Assembly: GCA_024638505.1 (NCBI GenBank)
Contig: JAHEKE010000018.1
Location: forward strand, 1 to 64,000
DNA: 64,000 nucleotides
DNA from: Gammaproteobacteria bacterium
GTDB taxonomy: Bacteria > Pseudomonadota > Gammaproteobacteria > Arenicellales > JAANXG01
Direction: 5' to 3'
Shown piece after piece: positions 18,767-28,174 of the stretch. The first letter of the stretch is position 1. Each line of letters begins with the position of its first letter. Below the pieces are notes generated by a model. It was not told where the DNA came from. It did no database searches and saw nothing but the letters and a program-made list of their open reading frames with translations. A program made the position numbers and the translations under genes.

Positions 18767-20407
18767 GTGAATAGAAACGAAGCAATTCGCCTTGCCCATG
18801 TAATGCGTAGCGAGGCCAGGCGCGCGATTAAAGAAATCAAATGCCGGGGGCACCCACGTCCTTTTTACGTCTCATTTCTCGTGCGGGATGAGCGCCTGTG
18901 GGATATCAAGGCCAGCTTCGGCGGTCTGCTGGTAGACGAACACCGGCGGAAACGCACCGGTTATTGCGACGTACGAGTCGGTTCTTATCGCCACGATCAT
19001 ATGCAAGACGGCGGGTTAAACGGCGATGCCAATGAAAACGAGTCGCTCGATTATGTCGATCTGCCGTTTGGTAAGCATAAAACTGGTGTGCGTCACGGTT
19101 TGTGGCGACAGGCTGAAGTCCGCTATCGGGAGGCGGTGGAAGCGTTTGCCGTCAAGAATTCTTCCGCGCTGACCTATCTAGACCGCTCACGACATCTGCC
19201 ATCCTGGCAGAAAGTGCCGGCGCAGGAAGAAGTGTGCTGGCGGGCTCTGCCTGCGGTTGACGTTGAGTATTGGCGTAAGTTTGTGGAGAACGCATCCAGC
19301 ATGGTATGCCGATACCCTGAGATCAAAGAATCCCACGTCAGGTTGGAAGCGCGCAATCGCATTAGTGTCTTTGTAAACACGGAAGGCTCATTGATTATTC
19401 AAGCTAAACCTCTGTGGAATCTCTCTTGCTATCTATGGATGCTGCCGTCGAACGGTGACGCGCTCTCCTGGACATTGAATAAATTCGTTGCAGATCCGGA
19501 TGAGCTGCCCAGCGCGCGCCGCTTCCGCAGAGAGATGCGTGAGCATATAGAGACATTGCAGGCAGTCGCCGCATCGCCCGCGCTTCGATCCTACTCTGGC
19601 CCGGTACTGCTGGACCCGGTACCGGCGGGTCTCCTACTGCATGAGGCATTTGGTCACCGTCTTGAAGGAAATCGTATGCTCTGTGAGGGTGAGGGCCAGA
19701 CATTCAGAGACAGTCTGCATCAGTCCATACTTCCCCCCTACCTGACCGTAGAGGATGATCCGCGCCTTGAGAGTTTTCAAGGAACCTCACTGGTCGGGCA
19801 TTACCGTTACGATGATGAAGGGGTTCCGGCGCAGACAGCCGAACTGGTATCGCGCGGCGTGCTCAATGAGTTCCTTACTTCTCGAGCGGGTATTGCATCG
19901 AAGCATAGGTCTAACGGACATGGGCGTAATGAATGTGGTGAACAGACGATAAGCCGGATGGCGGTAACGCGCGTAATCTGCGAGGACGGTGTAAGTGACC
20001 AAATCTTGAAAGCGCGGTTGATCGACGAGGTGAAGCGTCAGGGATTACCTTACGGCATTCGCATCCTGTCAGCGACGGGCGGTGAGACCGCGACGGAGTC
20101 TTATAATTTTCAGGCGTTTCTGGGAGAGATCAATCTGGCGGCGCGCGTCTACCCTGACGGACGGGAAGAACTGATTCGCGGCATCGATTTTGTTGGTACG
20201 CCGTTGAATGCGAGTCGCATGATAATGGCCGCGGGAGACCGTTATGAAGTAGATAACGCCTACTGTGGGGCTGAATCCGGCTGGGTGCCTGTCAGTACAA
20301 TTACGCCGTCGCTGCTGGTTTCTCATCTTGAGCTGCAGGCCAAAGCGGGTACTCCTTACAGCCCGCCTTGTTATCCCATTCCCTGGCACAGGCAATACTC
20401 TAAATAG
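18767..20407 (+). CDS. TldD/PmbA-family metalloprotease
   Basis: A 546-residue protein. The C-terminal half has the TldD signature GLLLHEAFGHRLEG, with HExxxH at H292, E293 and H297, then a G-T-x-x-VGHYRYDDEG segment and C-terminal beta-strand domains. TldD normally works with a TldE partner to process peptides such as microcins or antitoxins; no partner gene is present here. The N-terminal half is more divergent than in canonical TldD, so this may be a separate branch. The start is GTG at 18767 with no clear ribosome site; an internal ATG lies 12 codons on. Confidence 0.85.
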   Translation: MNRNEAIRLAHVMRSEARRAIKEIKCRGHPRPFYVSFLVRDERLWDIKASFGGLLVDEHRRKRTGYCDVRVGSYRHDHMQDGGLNGDANENESLDYVDLPFGKHKTGVRHGLWRQAEVRYREAVEAFAVKNSSALTYLDRSRHLPSWQKVPAQEEVCWRALPAVDVEYWRKFVENASSMVCRYPEIKESHVRLEARNRISVFVNTEGSLIIQAKPLWNLSCYLWMLPSNGDALSWTLNKFVADPDELPSARRFRREMREHIETLQAVAASPALRSYSGPVLLDPVPAGLLLHEAFGHRLEGNRMLCEGEGQTFRDSLHQSILPPYLTVEDDPRLESFQGTSLVGHYRYDDEGVPAQTAELVSRGVLNEFLTSRAGIASKHRSNGHGRNECGEQTISRMAVTRVICEDGVSDQILKARLIDEVKRQGLPYGIRILSATGGETATESYNFQAFLGEINLAARVYPDGREELIRGIDFVGTPLNASRMIMAAGDRYEVDNAYCGAESGWVPVSTITPSLLVSHLELQAKAGTPYSPPCYPIPWHRQYSK

Positions 20408-20537
20408 AAAATCTCGAGCGTTTGCTTCTCAATGCCCTTCCACCTTTAGCAGGGGACGGTTCGCCGTAGCCGGCTAAAAACGCGAACGGCCGCATCTTAA
20501 TATGGCCAGACTCTTAGAATGGCTATGGCCTTTAGCG

Positions 20538-20720
20538 TTACCTGAAAAGCTGAAACAGGGTGCGTCGTGCCGGGGAACTTACCGCCGGATCGATTTGACG
20601 CTCAAAAGCCCGGCGTTCGGCACCGTAAGCTCGTCGCTCAACGCCACCTTTGGCAAAGTGATCGAGATCGTTTATTGCCTGCCGGCGGTCTCGACCAGAT
20701 CTTTTTACATAGGCATTCAT
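20538..20720 (-). CDS. Small ERR/DRR-motif protein
   Basis: A 60-residue basic protein that I take as real because GGAGGAG lies eight bases before the ATG at 20720. Its core has repeated arginine motifs: RSGRDRRQ, then GGVERR and GAERR. Short proteins with RSGxDRR/GGxERR motifs are, as I recall, recurrent in proteobacteria without known function. There is no signal peptide and no membrane segment. It lies alone in the gap between the TldD-like and GNAT genes. A DNA- or RNA-binding role would fit the charge but is only a guess. Confidence 0.6.
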   Translation of the reverse strand: MNAYVKRSGRDRRQAINDLDHFAKGGVERRAYGAERRAFERQIDPAVSSPARRTLFQLFR

Positions 20721-20964
20721 ATCTCACTCCTCCACGGCTAAGCTTAATTTTATTCTGCCTGCAATAAAAGGGGTGCGGCCTACCCTTAGCGCGTTGACGC
20801 TTGTGCGCGGGAACGCGCCAAACCTGCATAAGTATCTGTTGTAGTTGTAATAATTCAAGTAAAAGCGTGAAATAAGCGGGACATGAGGTTAGCCTTAATT
20901 CGAGATTTGAGCATGCAGCCGATCGAGACCGAAACCAACCCAACAGCATGGTTCGAGATCCACC

Positions 20965-21444
20965 TTGTCAACTGAGCCCGCTAAGGTGCGGATACGGCTG
21001 GCCGATCTGCAGGACGCGTTAATCATTGCCGAGATGTCCCGGAATTTAATCGAAGTTGGTTTAGGCTGGAGTTGGAAGGAGCAACGGGTGCTCAGAAGCA
21101 TTACCGATCAGGACGCCAGCGTTGCGGTTGCCTGCGAGGCAGATCGCGTTATTGGATTCGCTATAGCCAAATACAGGCGCGAAGAAGCTCATATCCTTCT
21201 TCTAGCCGTGGATCAGGCCAGTCGTCGAAGAGGCGTTGGTACTATGCTCGTGAGGTGGATCGAAAAAACGGCACTAATCGCCGGCATTGGGATCGTCTAT
21301 CTGGAGGCGAGATTGAACAACGTGGGCGCAAGAGCATTTTATGATGCCTTAGGCTACAGGGAGTTCCGGACGGAGCCAGGCCGGTACAGAGGACTGGAAA
21401 GCGGAGTTTGTTTGGGCAAAGACCTGTGGCTTGAAAGACAGTAA
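20965..21444 (+). CDS. GNAT family N-acetyltransferase
   Basis: A 159-residue single-domain acetyltransferase. The acetyl-CoA binding segment is ASRRRGVGTMLVRWIE, and the C-terminal part (LEARLNNVGARAFYDALGY) is of the type seen in RimI and related amino-group acetyltransferases. The substrate is unknown. The start is TTG (20965) with no obvious ribosome site, so its N-terminus is uncertain. It is a single gene downstream of a 244-bp gap. A dienelactone hydrolase gene begins 133 bp later on the same strand. Confidence 0.85.
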   Translation: MSTEPAKVRIRLADLQDALIIAEMSRNLIEVGLGWSWKEQRVLRSITDQDASVAVACEADRVIGFAIAKYRREEAHILLLAVDQASRRRGVGTMLVRWIEKTALIAGIGIVYLEARLNNVGARAFYDALGYREFRTEPGRYRGLESGVCLGKDLWLERQ

Positions 21445-21577
21445 ACGCTGCCGGGCGCGAAGCCTGACCAGCTCTTGCGCTATTGATCGGCGACCTAAGC
21501 AATGACTATCATCGAAGCCAGAACACTGTCCCTGCACCGGTAACGGCAATATCTGATAAAAGTAAAGAGGAGGAGTC

Positions 21578-22309
21578 ATGTCCAATATCCATACCGAAAA
21601 TATTTCGTACACGGCAAATGGCGACACCATGCGCGGATTTCTTGCTTACGATGCGGACACCGAAGGTGAGCGGCCTGGGGTGTTGGTGATACACGAGTGG
21701 TGGGGGCTGAACGATTACATCCGAAAACGGGCACAGCAGATCGCCGGTCTGGGCTACCGCGCTTTGGCTCTTGATATGTACGGCGAGGGCAGGACGGGAG
21801 ACGCACCGGACCAGGCCGGAGAATTGATGAATGCCGTGCTCGGTGACATGAACGTGGGCACCGCGCGCCTAAAGGCGGCATATCAGACATTGCATGATCA
21901 CCCGACGGTTGATGGTGACCGTCTGGCCGCTATAGGCTATTGTTTTGGCGGGGCGATGGCGTTACACATGGCCCGCATCGGTATGCCTCTGCGCGCAGTA
22001 GTGAGCTTCCACGGAGCGCTGGGCTCGTTCCACAAACCGGCGAAAGATTCCGTCAAGGCCAAAATACTGGTTTGCCATGGCGCTGATGATGCGATGATTC
22101 CGCACGAGGATGTGCGTAAATTCAAAGCTGAGATGGATACTGCTGGTGCAGACTACACGTTCATCGCATACGATGGGGCGAAGCACGGGTTCACCAGCCA
22201 AGCAGCTGACGAGAACGGTAAAAAATACGGTATCCCGCTGGCTTACAATGCGACGGCTGATAACGCGTCCTGGAAAGCGATGCGGAAGTTGCTAGAAGAG
22301 GTTTTTTAG
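21578..22309 (+). CDS. Dienelactone hydrolase family protein
   Basis: A 243-residue alpha/beta hydrolase with the cysteine nucleophile typical of dienelactone hydrolases (IGYCFGGAM, C122), the acid D171 (HGADDAMIP) and the base H203 (AKHGF). The start ATG follows AGAGGAGGAG, a strong ribosome site. Classical members hydrolyse dienelactone in the chlorocatechol pathway, but many members act on other esters, and no catechol genes are nearby. It is probably a cytoplasmic carboxylesterase of unknown physiological substrate. Confidence 0.92.
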   Translation: MSNIHTENISYTANGDTMRGFLAYDADTEGERPGVLVIHEWWGLNDYIRKRAQQIAGLGYRALALDMYGEGRTGDAPDQAGELMNAVLGDMNVGTARLKAAYQTLHDHPTVDGDRLAAIGYCFGGAMALHMARIGMPLRAVVSFHGALGSFHKPAKDSVKAKILVCHGADDAMIPHEDVRKFKAEMDTAGADYTFIAYDGAKHGFTSQAADENGKKYGIPLAYNATADNASWKAMRKLLEEVF

Positions 22310-22394
22310 TAACTGCAAATGTCGGCAGGCGGTTGAGTCCAACAGTCAGAGTCATTCATCGCACTTTCACTTCATGCTGTGCCAACTGCTGGAC

Positions 22395-22829
22395 TTATGA
22401 GGATTTAACGCTGGCGTTTAGCTGCACTCTGCTCGATAGAGAATTGGTGATCAAGCAGGTTTCTTCCGCCTTTTGCAGAAGGCGGTGGGCACGATCTTCA
22501 TTTGTCTCGGGCGGCACGGATAAGGCTGCAGTGACCGTGAACTCAGTAAATTTAGGCTGTTTATTATCTCGCTCCAGGGTTCCGACTACTTCACAGTTGA
22601 GAGAAGTCCATTCTAACTTGGAAGCTCTGGCGATAGCGCGAAAGCTCAGAACGAAGCAATCCGCGACGGAGGCGACCAGCAGCGTTTCAGGCGACCACTG
22701 ATCGCCGGGCCCGCCGAATTCGGTTGGCGGGGCGGAAATCATTGCCGGCAGTCCCTCACCTTGCAGATGGACACTTCCTTCCGGCTGGGCTTCTGCGTTG
22801 ACTTTATAGTGATGCGGATAGTTCTGCAT
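22395..22829 (-). CDS. OsmC family protein
   Basis: A protein of about 144 residues with the OsmC peroxiredoxin fold. Two cysteines are visible, in SVADCFVLSFRAIA and EETCLITNS, at the positions used for thiol-based reduction of organic hydroperoxides. The subclass looks like the OsmC/YhfA group rather than Ohr. It may protect against hydroperoxides. The start is given at the second methionine (22829); one nine bases upstream is equally possible. It is convergent with the dienelactone hydrolase. Confidence 0.85.
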   Translation of the reverse strand: MQNYPHHYKVNAEAQPEGSVHLQGEGLPAMISAPPTEFGGPGDQWSPETLLVASVADCFVLSFRAIARASKLEWTSLNCEVVGTLERDNKQPKFTEFTVTAALSVPPETNEDRAHRLLQKAEETCLITNSLSSRVQLNASVKSS

Positions 22830-22931
22830 GTACTGCAACCTATGGTTGGATAGCGCCTTGGCAAATCCATACCCGCAGAGACCGAGCGCGGGAGTCGATT
22901 ATGCTGCTGGCTCTTAAACCAGTGCGGCTGA

Positions 22932-23210
22932 TTAGGTGCCGTTTTTCCTAGTGGATAGGTGTATCCGCCCCATTTTACCCAGTCTCCGCTGGTTCAGACA
23001 CATCACAACTTGGTTTGCTGCTTCCACAACACTTTTTTTGCTGCCTTTACGAACGCCAATAAGCGGTTCGTTGCCCTGGCTGATAACATACCGGTACCAG
23101 TTACCTTTGTTATCACCATCTGGTGCTTCAGTCTTACATACCTCGATAATTTTGAAAGGCTCGCTTTTCCAGTTTGGAGTCTTTTCAGAAGTTAGTTTTG
23201 AGTTACTCAT
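22932..23210 (-). CDS. Small conserved-looking hypothetical protein
   Basis: A protein of about 92 residues with an N-terminal polar tail and a compact domain centred on GNWYRYVISQGNEPLIGVRKG. I recall similar small proteins in gammaproteobacteria but cannot name the family or its function. The ATG at 23210 follows AAGGATG, a reasonable ribosome site, so it is preferred over the ATG at 23237. There is no signal peptide or membrane helix. It is not obviously in an operon. Confidence 0.6.
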   Translation of the reverse strand: MSNSKLTSEKTPNWKSEPFKIIEVCKTEAPDGDNKGNWYRYVISQGNEPLIGVRKGSKKSVVEAANQVVMCLNQRRLGKMGRIHLSTRKNGT

Positions 23211-23386
23211 GTTTTCATCCTTAGAATAAAACTGCACCGAACCTGTTGTCCTTACACCGTTGTTAAATAAGGGGATACCTAACTCACGGGAACTTCAAAT
23301 GCGGTTTAGTACAAAATAAAACGAATGCGCCGGTCTGATGTGTGAAAACCCAGTATTGCCCTCATTGTATCCGATTATTGCAGGCT

Positions 23387-23653
23387 TTACCGGCCGAACC
23401 CGCTATAGTATTCAGGCAGGACAGGATCGATGCCCTCGATAAAAACCGCATCATAACCGGCGAATTGGAATGTTACTTGCGTACCCAACCAGGCGATGCT
23501 GTACCAGAATACCGCTCCTAGCACTAAAATTGTCAGTAAGGCGAACAATTTGGGAACAGCAAGCACCTTGGGAAACGGGGCAATCTGAGGAAAATGCGCC
23601 GTTGGCGTATCCGCGAATAAATTTGTTGACAGCGCCGATGCCATAATTGTCAT
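23387..23653 (-). CDS. Small single-pass membrane protein
   Basis: An 88-residue protein with one strong hydrophobic segment (KLFALLTILVLGAVFWYSIAW) and a non-cytoplasmic-looking C-terminus ending YYSGFGR. No family recognised. There is no good ribosome site for the ATG at 23653 or for the one nine bases later. It is followed by no gene on its strand, and the ankyrin gene runs divergently. This may be genuine, but the evidence is only the membrane segment and the open frame. Confidence 0.4.
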   Translation of the reverse strand: MTIMASALSTNLFADTPTAHFPQIAPFPKVLAVPKLFALLTILVLGAVFWYSIAWLGTQVTFQFAGYDAVFIEGIDPVLPEYYSGFGR

Positions 23654-23817
23654 TGTAATGAGGCTACGGGGTGAAGGATACGGTTAGATGTGAAAAACCA
23701 GGAAATGGCCACTTTTGTGGCGAAGCGCCTATGGATTACGGAGTTCCAGACGACTAAGCTTGGATGCCTGAATCCTGCCCAAGCAGGCGTTGCTGAAAGG
23801 CGAGAGGAGATCGGACC

Positions 23818-25143
23818 ATGATTGGGCCGAGTTACGGCGAGTGGTGGAATGAAAATCCGATGTGGAAGCACGTGCGGCTGGGTCTGGTCATGCTTCCCAT
23901 AGCAATTGTCTTTGTCTGGGCCGCCAGTCTTAACCTGTCCGGCGCCCGCTTGGGTGCAGATTTGTTCGACTCCATTGAGCGCGGAGACTTGAACAAATTT
24001 CGTACCCTGCTCGCTGCCGGGGCGTCGGTAGATGAGCGCCAGCAGGGGGCAACGTTGCTGCACTGGGCGCAAAACCATGGTCAGGCCAAAATGGCTGAAT
24101 TGTTGATTCAGGCCGGTGTCGACGTCACGGCCGTCGATCGCCACGGGGTTGCCTCTATTTTTCACGCGGCAGATCGCGGCGAACTTTTTTTAGTTCAACT
24201 TCTGCTGGAACACGGCGCCGATGCCGACGCTGCGAGTAGGCGTTATGGGTCTCCGCTTCATTGGGCGTCAAAAAGCGGTAGGGTGGACGTTGCGAGCACG
24301 TTGTTACGGGCGGGAGCGCAAATTGATGCCACCGACTCTCTTGGCCGAACCCCGCTTTTCTACGCAGCGTGGCCCGGTCACTTTAATGTCGCCGGCTTGT
24401 TGCTGAGACGGGGAGCCAAGATCGACGCCCGGGATTCGAGCGGCCGGACCCTGCTGCACTGGGCAGCATTAAACCACCGGCCCCTATTGGCTGCTTTTCT
24501 GATTACTCACGGCGCAGAGGTGAATGCTCGGGACATAAAAGGCAATACGCCTTTGCACCATGCCGTTCGACGCGATGACTATGAGCTGGCGGCGCTGATG
24601 TTAAAGCATGGGGCGGATGCGAGCGTGAGCACGCCCAAGCTTAATGTGACCCCGCTACATCTGGCGGCAAAGCACGCGAGTTTGCGCTTGCTCCGGCTCC
24701 TGCTATCGGCCGGTGCAGATCCGAACGCGAACAGCAGGCTGTATGGGACTCCTCTGCATTGGGCTGCTGAGACTGGGCGAGAAAACATTGCCCGGACGCT
24801 GCTCAAACACGGTGCCAATCGGCACACACTTGATGATCATGAGTTTACACCGGCGGACAGAGCCACCGACCGGGGCCACATGGGCCTCGCCAGTCTGTTA
24901 TCCGCCGACAGGGACTTAGCCCCCGGACAGTTTGGGATAGAGAGGAGCTTGTTAGCAGATGTGCCAACAGGCGATTGCAGCCTGCCCAGCAGGATGAATC
25001 CCGTAAGCCGTATTTTTCTCGACAACTATCTAAATGGCGACCTTTCTACGGCGGAATTTCGTCGGCAGTTCTCCTTGCCAAACTCAGACTATCTTGATGT
25101 CGGGCTGTGTCTTACCAGCTGGCTTCGACAGCGGACTGGATAA
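23818..25143 (+). CDS. Membrane-anchored ankyrin repeat protein
   Basis: A 441-residue protein. A hydrophobic segment (LGLVMLPIAIVFVWAASL) lies at about residues 20-38, with positive residues before it, so it is likely an anchor or uncleaved signal. About nine or ten ankyrin repeats (residues 45-370) follow, with the TPLHxAA consensus seen repeatedly (GNTPLHHAVRRDDY, VTPLHLAAKHA). The C-terminal 70 residues are different and unassigned. It probably binds another protein in the periplasm or at the membrane. GAGGAG precedes the ATG. The repeats are perfect enough to suggest recent duplication or strong constraint. Confidence 0.85.
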   Translation: MIGPSYGEWWNENPMWKHVRLGLVMLPIAIVFVWAASLNLSGARLGADLFDSIERGDLNKFRTLLAAGASVDERQQGATLLHWAQNHGQAKMAELLIQAGVDVTAVDRHGVASIFHAADRGELFLVQLLLEHGADADAASRRYGSPLHWASKSGRVDVASTLLRAGAQIDATDSLGRTPLFYAAWPGHFNVAGLLLRRGAKIDARDSSGRTLLHWAALNHRPLLAAFLITHGAEVNARDIKGNTPLHHAVRRDDYELAALMLKHGADASVSTPKLNVTPLHLAAKHASLRLLRLLLSAGADPNANSRLYGTPLHWAAETGRENIARTLLKHGANRHTLDDHEFTPADRATDRGHMGLASLLSADRDLAPGQFGIERSLLADVPTGDCSLPSRMNPVSRIFLDNYLNGDLSTAEFRRQFSLPNSDYLDVGLCLTSWLRQRTG

Positions 25144-25260
25144 GTTGCTTGCAGAAATAATGCGCTGTAAATGCGTCATATAAAGCCAATTGGTTCACCA
25201 TCCTGCACACACGATACCCGCCAGCTTGTTTGCAAAACACTGGTCTATTGAAAATACGCG

Positions 25261-25890
25261 ATGCATATACCAAGGCAATTCGAAGAAGCGCGAGTCGACG
25301 TTCTGCATGCATTGATGCGGGATTACCCGTTCGCGTCTTTGATTACGTCGGGAGAATCCGGGCTCGATGTCAACCACCTTCCTTTTGTGCTCTCGCCCAC
25401 ACCCCAACCTTACGGTACCTTGCGCTGTCATGTTGCTCGAGCAAATCCTGTATGGCGCGATCTCTCTACCTCGATGGAGGCCGTGGTTGTGTTCCACGGT
25501 CCGCATACTTACATATCTCCATCCTGGTATCCGAGCAAACAAGAACATGGCAAAGTCGTTCCCACCTGGAACTATGCCGTTGTGCATGCCTACGGTCAGC
25601 CGAGAATAGTAGAAGATGCTGATTGGCTGACTGGTTTAGTCAGTGCGCTGACCAGTCAACATGAATCGGAGCAAAATTCGCCGTGGCATGTATCAGATGC
25701 ACCCGCAGACTTCATAGACAAAATGATCCGCTCGATAGTTGGCATTGAGATTCCGCTCAGGCGGATTTATGGCAAATGGAAACAGAGTCAGAACCGGTCG
25801 CTGGCAGACAGACATGGCGTTGTTGCAGCACTGGAGAATCGCGGTGAGCACGAAGTAGCGGAGTTGATCCGCAGAACCACTGATTCATAA
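25261..25890 (+). CDS. PaiB-family FMN-binding protein
   Basis: A 209-residue protein with the split-barrel FMN-binding fold of the PaiB/'negative transcriptional regulator' family. Diagnostic segments are the N-terminal MHIPRQFE, GLDVNHLPF, the central PHTYISPSWYPSK and the VPTWNYAVVHAYG stretch. PaiB of Bacillus was named a regulator of protease and sporulation genes; the family more likely consists of flavin-dependent enzymes. It stands alone between the ankyrin gene and a convergent DUF3604 gene. Length is normal. Confidence 0.9.
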   Translation: MHIPRQFEEARVDVLHALMRDYPFASLITSGESGLDVNHLPFVLSPTPQPYGTLRCHVARANPVWRDLSTSMEAVVVFHGPHTYISPSWYPSKQEHGKVVPTWNYAVVHAYGQPRIVEDADWLTGLVSALTSQHESEQNSPWHVSDAPADFIDKMIRSIVGIEIPLRRIYGKWKQSQNRSLADRHGVVAALENRGEHEVAELIRRTTDS

Positions 25891-25924
25891 ATGAACGTTC
25901 CGCTGAGTCCGATTTTCACTCGGG

Positions 25925-28174
25925 TCAAGTTACTTGCTGGATAAGGTAGATTGGGCTAGACCAGATAACATGCCCGTCTTCCTGGGTGAGGCAGATATAG
26001 AGCGCATCATCCTGCCCGCGCTGTAGCGGAATTCGGCGCTCAAGACGTAGCCTGGTCTGCAGGTTCTCATCAGGCATGCGAAATATCCTAACGCGTCGAC
26101 TTATTCCTCCCGCGTCGTAAATCAGATCGTCACGCCCAATGTTTTTTATTGGGATCTCTGCCTCGACCAGCGGCGTGTCGATTGTTAGCGTACCTTCATC
26201 AGGCTCTGCAAGCCAGGCTTCGAACCCGCCGAAGCCGCCTGTTGTCAATGCTTCCCATGCAACCTGGTGGGAGGTCTGTTCAAATTTTTTATCAAGGTTG
26301 TAACGGTTGATAGGTTTGACCTGCATAAAAGCGTTTCCTGACAGGTTGGCAGCACCATCCCAAATGGTTTCTCTGCCGCGGCCGCGATACTCCGAACCTT
26401 CCCAGATAACCCTTATACGGCGACCCAGTTCCTCCTCCGTGTAAGGCCGGAATATCTCCAACACTTGCGTACCATTGCGTATTTCAATGCGCTCTACAGG
26501 CGCCGAGGCGTGGACATCAATTAACAGCGTAACTTCGCGCTCAGCGCATTGCGCAATATCCCCCATCATGGCTGTTTTTGCCGGATTGCTCTGCATCGAG
26601 CCAAGGTGGGGATCATCCTCGAATACCTGCGCCATCTGTTCGAACTGGACGCGTGTGTCCAGTATCATGCGACAGCCCGTTGTGGCGTAATGATGCCGCC
26701 GCCGCAGCGCTTCGAACAACCCATCTCGAGTGAGTTCGGGAGCGAGCATGCAGGTCAGGCCACCGTAGGCACCAAACTTGGTTGCGCCCGGATGGCTTGC
26801 CCCGGGCCGACCCTTATGACCATCTGAGTTGGCGACGATGCCTACGCGGTACCCCTGTTGTATGGCATCCTCGATTAGCCATTCGAAAGTTCCCCAGGCA
26901 GAATGTACTTCAACCGACCGCTCGAGGCGAACGCTGTGCGCAATCCTGATATCGGCGTATCTGCCACCGATATGTGCGAACACCACGCAGTCCTCATCTT
27001 TGATGGCTGAAAACAGTTCCTCCGCCGAATTTGCATCTGTATCAATATCGGATAAGTCATCAACCAGCGCATGAGATGACCGGTGGATCTGCTGCCCTTC
27101 GCGCTTGTATAAAACGTTGCGGTCTCCACCCAGCCCGGTGTTACCCGACCATTCATAACCCGGAAATGCGATAAACCGTCCGTCCCGATTGAACTCCCGG
27201 GTCAGTTCATTCAGCTGTTGCCAGAAATGCCGGGTGATCTGAAAGTCGTTTCCCTGATGGGCAGTAGCATCGAGAAAGGCACAATCCCTCGCAAACAAAT
27301 GGAAATCTCGAGCCGAATTGGTGCCAATTGTCTCCTCTGATTGACCGTGCAGGTCGCCCCAGTAAGGCCGTACTGACATTTTCTTGGCAATACGCATAGG
27401 ATTTGACGTTGCGGTAATCTGATCTTCATTGTCTATCAGTTCAATGCATAGATTGCCTGGTGTAGTGACTTTGAGCTCCTTGATAATCAGGGAAAACGCA
27501 CCGGGTGTGAATGAAACAGAATGGGGTAAACCGTCTACGGGCATACTCGCACGCAGTTTGAACTGTTGACGACATTGATCACTGGGGTTACCCCATCGAT
27601 CCTCACCTTTGAGGCAAAGGCGAAAACTATCATCGACGCACCGCTCTGTGGGTAAAACAGCTTTCCACAGAACGGGCTCACCCGGTACGATGGAAATCTC
27701 AGGCTGGTCCGGCAGCTCGACGTAGTTGTATGTAGCGATGGCATCGACCAGCACGCGGAACTCGAAGCTATGCTCACAGAAAGTTTGTATGCGCATGCCG
27801 GGGCTGCCCTGACGAGGGTCGCCGAAGCGGACCACGATCTGGTCACCTTCGCGCAGAAACCCCCGCAAGACTTTTATATACAGGGTCTTATCCCAGGGTC
27901 TGATGTTCCGCTTCGTATCATACTCGAGATGCAGCACCGCTTCGTTGCTGGCCTCGGCAGTGACGTAGTTAGCTGCCGCTGGATCATCGAACTGCGGTCG
28001 TCCCATGTCACTGGCAAAGCGGTGCACGATCTTGATTGAGCCAGTATCGTCGATGCCAAAATAACCGGCCGTGTAAGTCAGGGTAAACGACTGGTAGGAA
28101 CCTGCTTCAAACCGCCCCCGCGGTTCGATCTTAGCCGTACCCATTCTTTCCGGCAGGTAACGGGAGTGAGGCAT
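25925..28174 (-). CDS. DUF3604 family protein (PHP-like)
   Basis: A large protein of about 749 residues. The DUF3604 signature PYWGDLHGQSEETIG and the later VANSDGHKGRPG segment resemble the metal-binding loops of PHP-type phosphoesterases, with Asp and His as ligands. The N-terminal 250 residues are beta-rich, and the C-terminus may be another beta domain. Function is unknown; a hydrolase is likely. I place the start at 28174, with AGGAGG 11 bases upstream. The frame continues upstream to 28369, but those residues are low in similarity and Ser/Pro-rich. There is no signal peptide from this start. Confidence 0.75.
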   Translation of the reverse strand: MPHSRYLPERMGTAKIEPRGRFEAGSYQSFTLTYTAGYFGIDDTGSIKIVHRFASDMGRPQFDDPAAANYVTAEASNEAVLHLEYDTKRNIRPWDKTLYIKVLRGFLREGDQIVVRFGDPRQGSPGMRIQTFCEHSFEFRVLVDAIATYNYVELPDQPEISIVPGEPVLWKAVLPTERCVDDSFRLCLKGEDRWGNPSDQCRQQFKLRASMPVDGLPHSVSFTPGAFSLIIKELKVTTPGNLCIELIDNEDQITATSNPMRIAKKMSVRPYWGDLHGQSEETIGTNSARDFHLFARDCAFLDATAHQGNDFQITRHFWQQLNELTREFNRDGRFIAFPGYEWSGNTGLGGDRNVLYKREGQQIHRSSHALVDDLSDIDTDANSAEELFSAIKDEDCVVFAHIGGRYADIRIAHSVRLERSVEVHSAWGTFEWLIEDAIQQGYRVGIVANSDGHKGRPGASHPGATKFGAYGGLTCMLAPELTRDGLFEALRRRHHYATTGCRMILDTRVQFEQMAQVFEDDPHLGSMQSNPAKTAMMGDIAQCAEREVTLLIDVHASAPVERIEIRNGTQVLEIFRPYTEEELGRRIRVIWEGSEYRGRGRETIWDGAANLSGNAFMQVKPINRYNLDKKFEQTSHQVAWEALTTGGFGGFEAWLAEPDEGTLTIDTPLVEAEIPIKNIGRDDLIYDAGGISRRVRIFRMPDENLQTRLRLERRIPLQRGQDDALYICLTQEDGHVIWSSPIYLIQQVT

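Noticed and set aside
20457..20488. Inverted repeat GTTCGC/GCGAAC after the TldD-like gene
   Set aside because: The loop is long and no T-tract follows, so it is not a convincing terminator.
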